Assembly (NCBI GenBank): GCA_964641695.1
Contig: CAZXKG010000114.1
Coordinates: 1 to 8,397 of the forward strand
Direction: 5' to 3'
Source: RHKX01 sp964641695
GTDB taxonomy: Bacteria; Actinomycetota; Thermoleophilia; Solirubrobacterales; 70-9
DNA: 8,397 bases
The translations under genes and the position numbers were made by a program. Positions 1-5,514 of this stretch are shown here, piece by piece. The notes beneath the pieces were generated by a model. It was not told where the DNA came from. It saw only the letters and a program-made list of their open reading frames with translations, and did no database searches. Positions within the stretch are counted from its first letter, which is position 1. The number at the start of each line of letters is the position of its first letter.

Positions 1-300
1 TGGGCCGGAGGGAATCGTATATGCCAGCCAGTAGACGATGTTGAAGAGCAGGAAGATCGCGTAGTTGTCGATCGTCGAACCGACCCTGAGGATCTTGGTG
101 AAGACGACGAGGAGCACCGCGAACAGCAGCAGCGGCCGGACGAGCGACCAGGCATAGCCGAGTGCGGTTCCGAAGTACGTCTTCCTGAACTCCGAGACCG
201 CCATCAGGTAGAGCAGATCCCAGGCGCGCCGCAAGCCGCCGCCGAGAGCGCTCGGGCCGCTCACCTCCTTCAACGTCAGCGCGTCTTCAGGGGAGCTCAT
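1..300 (-). CDS. wzm: ABC-2 type polysaccharide export permease, N-terminal part (Wzm-like), cut by window edge
   Basis: This is the first 100 residues of the membrane subunit of a polysaccharide ABC exporter; the rest lies beyond base 1. The ATG at 300-298 opens a frame without stops to the edge. After a short hydrophilic N-terminus comes an amphipathic stretch (about residues 22-46, RRAWDLLYLMAVSEFRKTYF), then a motif typical of the family (LGYAWSLVRPLLLF, about 45-58). That runs into a first membrane helix (about 48-70), with a second starting near residue 80. The Wzm/TagG family forms the channel through which Wzt drives a lipid-linked glycan across the cytoplasmic membrane. The gene starts inside the 3' end of the ATPase gene (14 bp overlap), which argues for co-translation of the two subunits. 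The upstream G-run (306-310) is only a weak ribosome binding site. The last dozen residues (from about 89) look less like the usual family sequence than the rest. The family call is firm; the exact substrate is unknown. Confidence 0.85.
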   Translation of the reverse strand, partial: MSSPEDALTLKEVSGPSALGGGLRRAWDLLYLMAVSEFRKTYFGTALGYAWSLVRPLLLFAVLLVVFTKILRVGSTIDNYAIFLLFNIVYWLAYTIPSGP

Positions 301-1600
301 CGTCGCCCCCGGCATTCACCTCGGCGTCGATCCTGCTCTCGACCCCGACCAGCGCGGGGCCGTCGGGGGCCTCGCCGACGATCTCGAAGTCCAGGAACTT
401 GAGCGCCTGCAGCACGGGCTCGCCGTCCTTGCTCCGTCGCCCCACCCAAGCGATCAGGCTGTAGCTACCGGGCAGCAGCGGGTTGTCGACGCGCCCGCGG
501 AGCGTCACCTGCTCGCCGGCGCGGACATCTCCGGAGAGCTCGCCGTCGCCCGCGGGCTCGTAGCGAGTGGAGAAGACGTGGACACCGTGCTGGGTCGTGC
601 AGTTGAAGCCGAAGGACGCCGAGATCAGATCCTTCCGCGCCGCGATCCTGGCGACGAAGCTGATCGGCTCGCCGACCTCCAGCTCCTCGGTGAGCGTGCC
701 GTCCGAACGCTCGAGCCGCGCCTCGACCATCTCGGCGTGGAGGTCGAGCGAGGCAGCGCCCTCGGCGGTCTCCAGCCGCTCCCCCTCATCGAAGTTGAAG
801 CGGAAGTAGCGTCGAGCGACCGCGTGTGGATCGCCGATCAGGTCCAGCTCTCCATGGCGCAGAAGCATCGCGCGATCGCAGTAGGTGTCGATGGCGCCCA
901 TGTCGTGAGTCACGAGGATCACCGTCTTGCCCGCCTCGCGCATCTCGCGGAAGCTGTCGGCGCACTTCTGCTGGAACGCCGCATCGCCGACGGCGAGCAC
1001 CTCGTCGACCAGCAGGATGTCGGAGTCGGCCTCGAGCATCACCGAGAACGCGAGCCGAACGACCATGCCGGAGGAGAAGTTCTTCAGCTTCATCTCGCGG
1101 AAGTCATCGAGCTCGGCGAAGTCGAAGACCGAGTCGAGCCGGCGCCGCGCCTCGCGCGGGGTCAGCCCCATCATCACCCCGTTCAAGACGACGTTCTCGC
1201 GCGCGGAGAGGTCCGGGTTGAAGCCGACGCCAAGCTCGATGAACGGTGCCAGACGACCCGCGATCCGGACCCTGCCGGAGTCCGCCCTGTAGATGCTGGC
1301 GAGGATCTTCAGCAGCGTGCTCTTGCCCGATCCGTTGCGACCGACGATGCCGAAGAACTCACCCTTGTGGACGTCGAAGGAGACGTCGCGGAGCGCGCCC
1401 AGCTCGCGATAGCTGACCCGCCTGAGCGGGTGCACGGCCCGCTCCTTGAACGAGTCGACGCGGTGCTCGGGGATCCGGAAGCTCTTGCTCAGACCGCGCG
1501 CCTCGAGGACGACTGGCGCTTTCGCGACCGCCGCCGGGACGGACGCGGACAGCTCCCCGCCCTGGCGCCCGTTGCTGATCGTGTCGATGGCGGCGTTCAC
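287..1600 (-). CDS. wzt: Polysaccharide ABC exporter ATP-binding protein with C-terminal glycan-recognition-type domain (Wzt-like)
   Basis: This is the ATPase of a polysaccharide exporter, 437 residues, GTG start at 1600. The nucleotide-binding domain spans about residues 30-265: Walker A GRNGSGKST (87-95), an altered signature loop FSSGM (175-179) in place of LSGGQ, Walker B DILLVDE (194-200) followed by VLAVGD, and the switch histidine in THD (H232). The FSSGM form and the VLAVGD sequence are usual for the Wzt/TagH/RfbE group. Residues about 280-415 form a separate beta-rich domain of the Wzt C-terminal type. In E. coli O8/O9a, Wzt uses this domain to bind the modified non-reducing end of the O-antigen before export. 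The length fits two-domain Wzt rather than a short TagH-like ATPase. The start overlaps the acyltransferase stop (GTGA, 4 bp), with GAGG at 1614-1611 as a possible ribosome binding site. The permease gene begins within its 3' end. The first 30 residues are Ala-rich and probably not part of the conserved fold. Confidence 0.95.
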   Translation of the reverse strand: MNAAIDTISNGRQGGELSASVPAAVAKAPVVLEARGLSKSFRIPEHRVDSFKERAVHPLRRVSYRELGALRDVSFDVHKGEFFGIVGRNGSGKSTLLKILASIYRADSGRVRIAGRLAPFIELGVGFNPDLSARENVVLNGVMMGLTPREARRRLDSVFDFAELDDFREMKLKNFSSGMVVRLAFSVMLEADSDILLVDEVLAVGDAAFQQKCADSFREMREAGKTVILVTHDMGAIDTYCDRAMLLRHGELDLIGDPHAVARRYFRFNFDEGERLETAEGAASLDLHAEMVEARLERSDGTLTEELEVGEPISFVARIAARKDLISASFGFNCTTQHGVHVFSTRYEPAGDGELSGDVRAGEQVTLRGRVDNPLLPGSYSLIAWVGRRSKDGEPVLQALKFLDFEIVGEAPDGPALVGVESRIDAEVNAGGDDELP

Positions 1601-2208
1601 GCCACCGCCACCTCACGCGCGGGAACCCCGACGACACGCGCTCCCGCCGGCACGTCCGAGACCACGACTGCGTTGGCGCCGATCACCGCGCCGTCGCCGA
1701 CCCGGATCGGCCCGAGGATCTTCGCGCCCGTGCCGATCTGCACGCCGGATCCGATCGTCGGACCCTGGAGGTTGCCGGCCTTGAGGCCGATCGTCACCCA
1801 CGGCGCGATCACCGTCCCGGAGCCGACCTCGGTGATGCCGTCGATGACGATGCCTCCGTGGACCACGTAGACGCCCGGCCTGATCAGCACCGGGTCGCCG
1901 ATCGAGACCTGGGCGAGCATCATCGCCAGGCGATGGGCCACCCGGCCGAGGATCGGCCTGCCCCGTCGCTGTAGCGAGGCCTTCGCCCGGTACGCCACCT
2001 GCGCCCCGAACGCGTCGCTGTCGCGGCAGAGCCGCAGCAGGCCGAGCAGCGTCGCCGACGGCGATCCCTGAGGGAACGGCTCGCCGCGATGGAGCGCGCT
2101 CACGCGGGCATCCTCGAGCACCGATTCGCGGAATCCGGGGTGTCGGGCGCGCAGGCGATCCGCCACGACGCCGTGCTGCTCGCCACTCTGACCGTCTTCG
2201 TCGCTCAT
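1597..2208 (-). CDS. Hexapeptide-repeat O-acyltransferase, serine acetyltransferase-like
   Basis: This is a left-handed beta-helix acyltransferase, 203 residues from the ATG at 2208. An N-terminal helical part (to about residue 100) resembles that of CysE-type serine acetyltransferases. It is followed by IRPGVYVVHGGIVIDG (residues about 109-124), with a histidine (H117) at the place of the CysE catalytic histidine. Hexapeptide repeats follow (about 121-196: IAPWVTIG, IGSGVQIGTGAKILGPIRVG, IGANAVVVSDVP), ending in the usual GVPAREV. The second CysE histidine (in its RHPKI segment) appears replaced by LQGPTI, so true serine acetyltransferase activity is doubtful. In this cluster O- or N-acetylation of a sugar is more likely (inference). 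An ATG at 2295 would add 29 residues but has no ribosome binding site and would overlap the upstream gene by 34 bp. The ATG at 2208 has AGAGG close upstream, though only 2 nt away. The stop overlaps the ATPase start. Confidence 0.85.
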   Translation of the reverse strand: MSDEDGQSGEQHGVVADRLRARHPGFRESVLEDARVSALHRGEPFPQGSPSATLLGLLRLCRDSDAFGAQVAYRAKASLQRRGRPILGRVAHRLAMMLAQVSIGDPVLIRPGVYVVHGGIVIDGITEVGSGTVIAPWVTIGLKAGNLQGPTIGSGVQIGTGAKILGPIRVGDGAVIGANAVVVSDVPAGARVVGVPAREVAVA

Positions 2209-2261
2209 CGCCTCTGCCAGATTATTCAGCGGGACGCAGCCGGATGTCTGCGCTGCTCCCG

Positions 2262-3167
2262 TCAGGGGCGTCGCAGAACCCTGCGAGTGAACCATCGGAG
2301 GGGCCTGGTGAGCCGCCAGCTCAGGCTGCCTTCGAGCCGGCCGATGTAGCGCGCCTGCTCCTCGCAGCGGTTCGCCCAGATCGTCTCGGCGGCTCCCGCG
2401 GTGATCATCTCGGCCGACAGCCGAGCCTCGGCGAGGCGCGCCCGTCCCTCCCAGTCCTCACCCGCGTCGCTGATCAGATGCGACCACTTCCTGGCGAGCA
2501 GGACGTGGGTCTGGATCCAGCCCTCGACCTCGCTGATCAGCTCGAGCGAGTGGTGATGGACGACGCGCAGATCGGCCGTCCGCACCTTCTTCCCCGCGTC
2601 CTTGGCCTGCATGCAGATGTCGAAGTCGTACCCGTGCAGAGCGCCCGGGATCTGCTCGTCGAAGCGCAGGTTCTCGATCGCCCAGGGAGTGAAACCCATG
2701 ACGAAGCCGTCGACGCTGTCCACCTCCCCGACCTCCGAGTAGCTGGGGATCTTCTCCGGGATCCAGGAGAGCGCCGGGAGATCGCCGCCGCCGTACTCGT
2801 CGTAGCGATGGGTGAACGACGCCCAGGTGACGGCCCCCTCCCACCAGGCGATGCTGCGGACGTCGACGGCCCCCGCGCAGCCGACGATCGCCGTGTCGGG
2901 TTCGGCGAGGGCAGCCCGCATCGTCGCCATGAAGTCGTCGTCGACGATCTCCGCGTCCTGATGGATGAAGACGAAGCCCTCGAGATCGTCGCGCTCGGCG
3001 AGCATCTCCTTCGCCCGCTCGAGCAGCATGTTGTAGCTGCGGAAGATCGACCCCGTGGCCGGGAGAGCGAGGATCTCGGTGTCGGGTTCGGCGATGCGCC
3101 GCAGCCCGGGGGAGGCGAAGCGGTCGAAGATCGTCGGATCGGTGATCGCGGTGGCGAACGCGATCAC
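2262..3167 (-). CDS. Family 2 glycosyltransferase, StrF-like (GT-A fold), with C-terminal SWRLTRPLR tail
   Basis: This is a cytoplasmic or membrane-associated nucleotide-sugar transferase of 301 residues, resembling the StrF-like glycosyltransferase family. Visible motifs are FVFIHQDAEIVDDDF (65-79), where HQD is the DxD-like metal/nucleotide site, VDGFVMGF (152-159), and the acceptor-side segment HGYDFDICMQAKDAGKKV (178-195), ending at a HHHS (204-207) that could help bind metal. There is no signal peptide or membrane helix. After about residue 235 the domain gives way to a helical tail ending GSLSWRLTRPLRWFTRRVLRRP, which is strongly basic and amphipathic and may dock the enzyme on the membrane (inference). 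The GTG start at 3167 is supported by GGAG seven bases upstream. It lies 72 bp after the oxygenase gene and 53 bp before the acyltransferase gene. The donor and acceptor cannot be read from the sequence. Because Gly/Ala-rich codons dominate, the opposite strand also carries long but meaningless open frames here. Confidence 0.88.
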   Translation of the reverse strand: MIAFATAITDPTIFDRFASPGLRRIAEPDTEILALPATGSIFRSYNMLLERAKEMLAERDDLEGFVFIHQDAEIVDDDFMATMRAALAEPDTAIVGCAGAVDVRSIAWWEGAVTWASFTHRYDEYGGGDLPALSWIPEKIPSYSEVGEVDSVDGFVMGFTPWAIENLRFDEQIPGALHGYDFDICMQAKDAGKKVRTADLRVVHHHSLELISEVEGWIQTHVLLARKWSHLISDAGEDWEGRARLAEARLSAEMITAGAAETIWANRCEEQARYIGRLEGSLSWRLTRPLRWFTRRVLRRP

Positions 3168-3174
3168 GGGCGAT

Positions 3175-3178
3175 CTCC
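3175..3178 (-). promoter_or_regulatory. Ribosome binding site of the StrF-like glycosyltransferase
   Basis: On the minus strand GGAG is followed by seven bases and then GTG at 3167-3165. It supports a GTG start. The ATG at 3180-3178 is in a different frame, and its first base pairs overlap the region just before this site. Confidence 0.65.
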
Positions 3179-3191
3179 ATCGGCCGGGACG

Positions 3192-3203
3192 GCGCCCGGG
3201 CGC
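3192..3203. repeat. 12-bp perfect palindrome in the PhyH-glycosyltransferase gap
   Basis: GCGCCCGGGCGC is a perfect palindrome in the 72-bp space between the oxygenase stop and the glycosyltransferase start, 24 bp upstream of that start. It could be a small hairpin or a dimeric protein site, but it consists only of G and C and may be chance. No T-run follows on either strand. Confidence 0.25.
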
Positions 3204-3239
3204 ATCAAGCGGTCCACATCGCTCCCCAAAGACCTCGGG

Positions 3240-4298
3240 TCAGAACGCGATCGGAGCGTAGTTGTCCGGATACGACGACGGGCCGAAGAACCAGCTCTCG
3301 ATCGCGTAGCGCGGGTTCGGCATCGACGGGTCGGAGCCCGTCTTGTGCAGGAAGAGCTCGTCGAAGAGGAGCGCATCGCCAGGGTCGAAGATCGGGCGGA
3401 CGACCCCGGCGTCACCGGCGACCTCCCGGGCGATCCGGTCGGGGACGATGAAGTCGAGCTTCGCGTCCTCGACCCCAGCCGTCGCGTAGTCGTTCAGCCG
3501 ACGCGGGACGACGTCCATGCTGGGGGCGACGTCGCCGCACCGCGACAGCGACACCCAGACGTTGAGGGCGCGCACGTCGCCCAGGAACTTCCCGTCCTGA
3601 TGCCACCCGCCGGCAACGTTGGGCTCCGCCTTGCGCAGCGTGCACTTCTGTGCGGAGATGGCCGGCTCCTCCCCCAGGTAGGTGGCGATCACCTCGCGCA
3701 GGCCGGCGTTCTCGAACGCGTCGAGCATCTCGAACATCAGCCGCGGTGAGTCGGCGGCGAGGACGCCACCGCCCTCCGCGACCCAGTGACGCTCGACGAC
3801 CTCGTAAGGGCTGATCGGATCGAGCTCGTCGTAGTAGCCCTCGGGATCGGGCTCGCCCGGGGTCAGCTTCGTCCTCGTCACGAAGGCCTGATCGATGCCG
3901 TCGGCGATCCGCAGCGCGAGGTCGGATTGCAGGAGTCCACGGACGAGCAGCGCGCCGTGCTCGAGGATCGCGGCGCGGACGACCTCGGCGGAGAGGCCCT
4001 CGGGTGTCACCTCTGGGATCCGGGACTGCTCGCCGAGCGGCGGAACCACGGCGGCGGGTTCGACGAAGGCGGGTGCGGCCTGGGGCTGCTCGAGCCTGCG
4101 GATGCCGCCGAGGTGGCGGATCTTCAGCATCTCCTTGGCCAGCGCCGGATCGGGCCGTCCGGCGGCAGCCTCGCTCAGTCCTTCGAGGGCCTCGGCGAAC
4201 CGGCCCTCCTCGACGAGCGCTGCGCTGCGCTGCAGCTCGGGCCTGGCGGCGCTGCCGGAGGTGTCGACGCTCGTCTTCTTCTTCTTCAGAAACAGCAC
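3240..4298 (-). CDS. Phytanoyl-CoA dioxygenase (PhyH) family Fe(II)/2-oxoglutarate oxygenase with helical N-terminal extension
   Basis: This is a predicted non-heme iron oxygenase of 352 residues from GTG at 4298. The iron-binding triad is visible: HQD within GGWHQDGKFLG (H233, D235) and the distal histidine in LFDELFLHKTG (H318). A later arginine in NPRYAIESWFF (R330) fits the 2-oxoglutarate carboxylate. The order and spacing match the PhyH family, which hydroxylates small molecules and lipid or sugar-like substrates; the substrate here is unknown. Residues 1-10 contain a KKKK run, and residues about 20-65 (ALVEEGRFAEALEGLSEAA and following) look like one or two TPR-like helices not needed for the oxygenase core. 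The start was chosen because AGGAGGA lies eight bases before this GTG; a TTG at 4343 would add 15 residues and has no such site. It sits between a methyltransferase and a glycosyltransferase, so oxidation of a glycan or its lipid carrier is plausible (inference). Confidence 0.88.
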   Translation of the reverse strand: MLFLKKKKTSVDTSGSAARPELQRSAALVEEGRFAEALEGLSEAAAGRPDPALAKEMLKIRHLGGIRRLEQPQAAPAFVEPAAVVPPLGEQSRIPEVTPEGLSAEVVRAAILEHGALLVRGLLQSDLALRIADGIDQAFVTRTKLTPGEPDPEGYYDELDPISPYEVVERHWVAEGGGVLAADSPRLMFEMLDAFENAGLREVIATYLGEEPAISAQKCTLRKAEPNVAGGWHQDGKFLGDVRALNVWVSLSRCGDVAPSMDVVPRRLNDYATAGVEDAKLDFIVPDRIAREVAGDAGVVRPIFDPGDALLFDELFLHKTGSDPSMPNPRYAIESWFFGPSSYPDNYAPIAF

Positions 4299-4306
4299 TG
4301 GTTCGG

Positions 4307-4313
4307 TCCTCCT
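4307..4313 (-). promoter_or_regulatory. Strong ribosome binding site deciding the PhyH gene start
   Basis: On the minus strand AGGAGGA stands eight bases before GTG at 4298-4296. It is the best Shine-Dalgarno match in the window and lies downstream of the alternative TTG start at 4343, which argues that the shorter 352-residue protein is the real product. Confidence 0.8.
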
Positions 4314-4348
4314 GATTACGTTCCCGGGCAGCCAAGCTAGCAAGCGGG

Positions 4349-4367
4349 GTCCGGTTCACGACCGGAC
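4349..4367 (-). repeat. Intercistronic stem-loop between methyltransferase and PhyH genes
   Basis: There is a perfect 7-bp inverted repeat, GTCCGGT and ACCGGAC, separated by five bases (TCACG on the plus strand), beginning 10 bp after the methyltransferase stop codon. It has no following T-run on the minus strand, so it is not a classical intrinsic terminator. It might stabilise the upstream message end, cause partial termination, or be chance in GC-rich DNA. Confidence 0.4.
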
Positions 4368-4377
4368 GATCGCCGTC

Positions 4378-5406
4378 TCAGCGATCCTCGCGAAGCGAGT
4401 CCTGAATCCGCTTTCGCCAACCCTGCCGGCTCCCTCCGCGGAGCGAGCCGAGCCGATCGAGCAGGCCGAGCGCCCTCGAGGCCTCGAGCTGCTCGAGCAG
4501 CCGTTGCCGGCGCCGGAAGCGATCGGCGAGCAGGTGGTACTCGCTCTCCAGGTGCTCGACCTTCGCCTGGGCGTCGTGCCTGGCGGCGAGGTTGAAGATC
4601 CGGTTGTCCTCGAGCGGTTCGAGGATCGGGTTCGCCGTCCAGGCCTCGGCCAGCGCCCGGACGCTGTCCGCGTACTCGCGCTGCCGGCTCCACAGGATCC
4701 CCATGCCGAAGAAGCCGGGAACGACGGCGAGCCGCAGCTCGGGGCGCGCGGCGACGAAGTCCTCGATCGCCGTGAGCACACCGTTGCGCGGACCGCCCTC
4801 TCTCGTCGCCGCCCAGGGGAAAGGCAGGCCTCCGGGCGCCAGCCCCGGCTCGCCGGGAAACAGGGTGACGTCGGCGGCGATCTCCCCGCGCTCGTCCTCG
4901 GGGATCCGCTCGGGAACGTAGAAGGAGTCCCGCCTGCCGTGAGGCCAGCCGACGTCGTGGAAGATCAGCAGCGGGAACCGATCGGCCGCGGTGCCTTCCC
5001 CGATCGCGGCGAGCTCTCCGCTGAGCGTGAAGTAGTTGTGATCGCTGTCGATCACGGCGGCGTCGGGAAGCTCGATCGAGCTCAGCGCCTGGACGCCGGT
5101 GCCGACGACGAGCTCGATCCCGGGCGTCCGCTCCGCCAGATCCCGGAGCGCCGGCTCGGGAGCCGGGTCGACGGCCGCGACCGTGGCGCCGTTTGCCTCA
5201 CACCAGCGGTGCAGAACCCGGGTGAGATCCCCGGCGAACGCACCGACCTCGACGATCGAGCGGGCTCCCACCGCCTCGAACAGGGCGGTCATCAGCGGCT
5301 CGAAGTTGGCCATCGAGAAGCCCCAGCCCCCTGGATCGTTCCCCCGCGCCCCCGTCTTGATCGAGGAACCTCTCGCCGGCTCCCCGGCGCTATCCCCATC
5401 GCTCAT
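4378..5406 (-). CDS. Class I SAM-dependent methyltransferase (Methyltransf_24-like) with C-terminal coiled coil
   Basis: This is a predicted methyltransferase of 342 residues from the ATG at 5406. The SAM-binding motif I is IVEVGAFAGDLT (about 51-62). The acidic end of the second strand is VDPAPEP (79-85), and AVIDSDHNYFTLSGEL (117-132) is typical of this family in glycan clusters. IFHDVGWPHGRRDSFYVPERIP (148-169) is another family hallmark that may form the active-site lid. Residues about 280-312 are charged and heptad-like (VEHLESEYHLLADRF), suggesting a short coiled coil for dimerisation or membrane tethering. The tail is basic. A TTG at 5460 could add 18 residues rich in Arg and Lys, but has no ribosome binding site; the ATG has only a weak GAGA. 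It is 108 bp after the large glycosyltransferase gene and 79 bp before the oxygenase gene. The likely role is O-methylation of a sugar, either internal or as a chain cap; the substrate is not decided by the sequence. Confidence 0.85.
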   Translation of the reverse strand: MSDGDSAGEPARGSSIKTGARGNDPGGWGFSMANFEPLMTALFEAVGARSIVEVGAFAGDLTRVLHRWCEANGATVAAVDPAPEPALRDLAERTPGIELVVGTGVQALSSIELPDAAVIDSDHNYFTLSGELAAIGEGTAADRFPLLIFHDVGWPHGRRDSFYVPERIPEDERGEIAADVTLFPGEPGLAPGGLPFPWAATREGGPRNGVLTAIEDFVAARPELRLAVVPGFFGMGILWSRQREYADSVRALAEAWTANPILEPLEDNRIFNLAARHDAQAKVEHLESEYHLLADRFRRRQRLLEQLEASRALGLLDRLGSLRGGSRQGWRKRIQDSLREDR

Positions 5407-5468
5407 CTTGGTCTCGTGTCGCTTTCTCGCTCGCTTCGCAGGCCGGGAAGCGTTGCACAAGCAGCGGC

Positions 5469-5484
5469 ATCCGACCGGATCGGA
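5469..5484. repeat. Small inverted repeats in the 108-bp gap before the methyltransferase gene
   Basis: Two overlapping inverted repeats are present: ATCCG/CGGAT with a two-base centre (5469-5480) and TCCGA/TCGGA with a five-base loop (5470-5484). They lie in the longest intergenic gap of the window, 63 bp upstream of the methyltransferase ATG. An operator or a weak hairpin is possible. No convincing -35/-10 pair is visible nearby, so there is no proof of an internal promoter. Confidence 0.2.
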
Positions 5485-5514
5485 CGTGGAAGGCGGACGC
5501 CGAGCCGGCCGCGC

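Noticed and set aside
578..1870. A 430-codon open frame on the plus strand
   Set aside because: It lies opposite the Wzt ATPase and acyltransferase genes, whose motifs are unmistakable. Its translation is a Arg/Asp/Glu/Val-rich mix without motifs, as expected from the antisense of GC-rich codons.
2209..2295. ATG at 2295 as start of the acyltransferase
   Set aside because: No ribosome binding site, a 34-bp overlap with the upstream gene, and a 29-residue leader that does not look like family sequence. It cannot be fully excluded because the site before 2208 is also modest.
3168..3239. Intrinsic terminator in the gap after the PhyH gene
   Set aside because: There is a GC palindrome but no T-run follows on the minus strand, and the next gene begins within 72 bp in the same direction.
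2244..3749. A 501-codon open frame on the plus strand
   Set aside because: It is antisense to the StrF-like glycosyltransferase and the PhyH gene and runs across their intergenic gap. It shows low-complexity composition (RR, DRV, EDR repeats) and no recognisable domain or ribosome binding site.
4299..4343. TTG start for the PhyH gene at 4343
   Set aside because: It has no ribosome binding site before it, and it would place the best ribosome binding site of the window inside the coding region.
3412..4359. A 315-codon open frame on the minus strand overlapping the PhyH gene
   Set aside because: It is the shifted frame of the PhyH gene, extremely Arg-rich, with no motif. The PhyH frame carries the full iron-binding triad.
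5407..5514. Internal promoter before the methyltransferase
   Set aside because: The gap is the longest between genes, but I see no convincing -35/-10 pair at proper spacing; only small inverted repeats.
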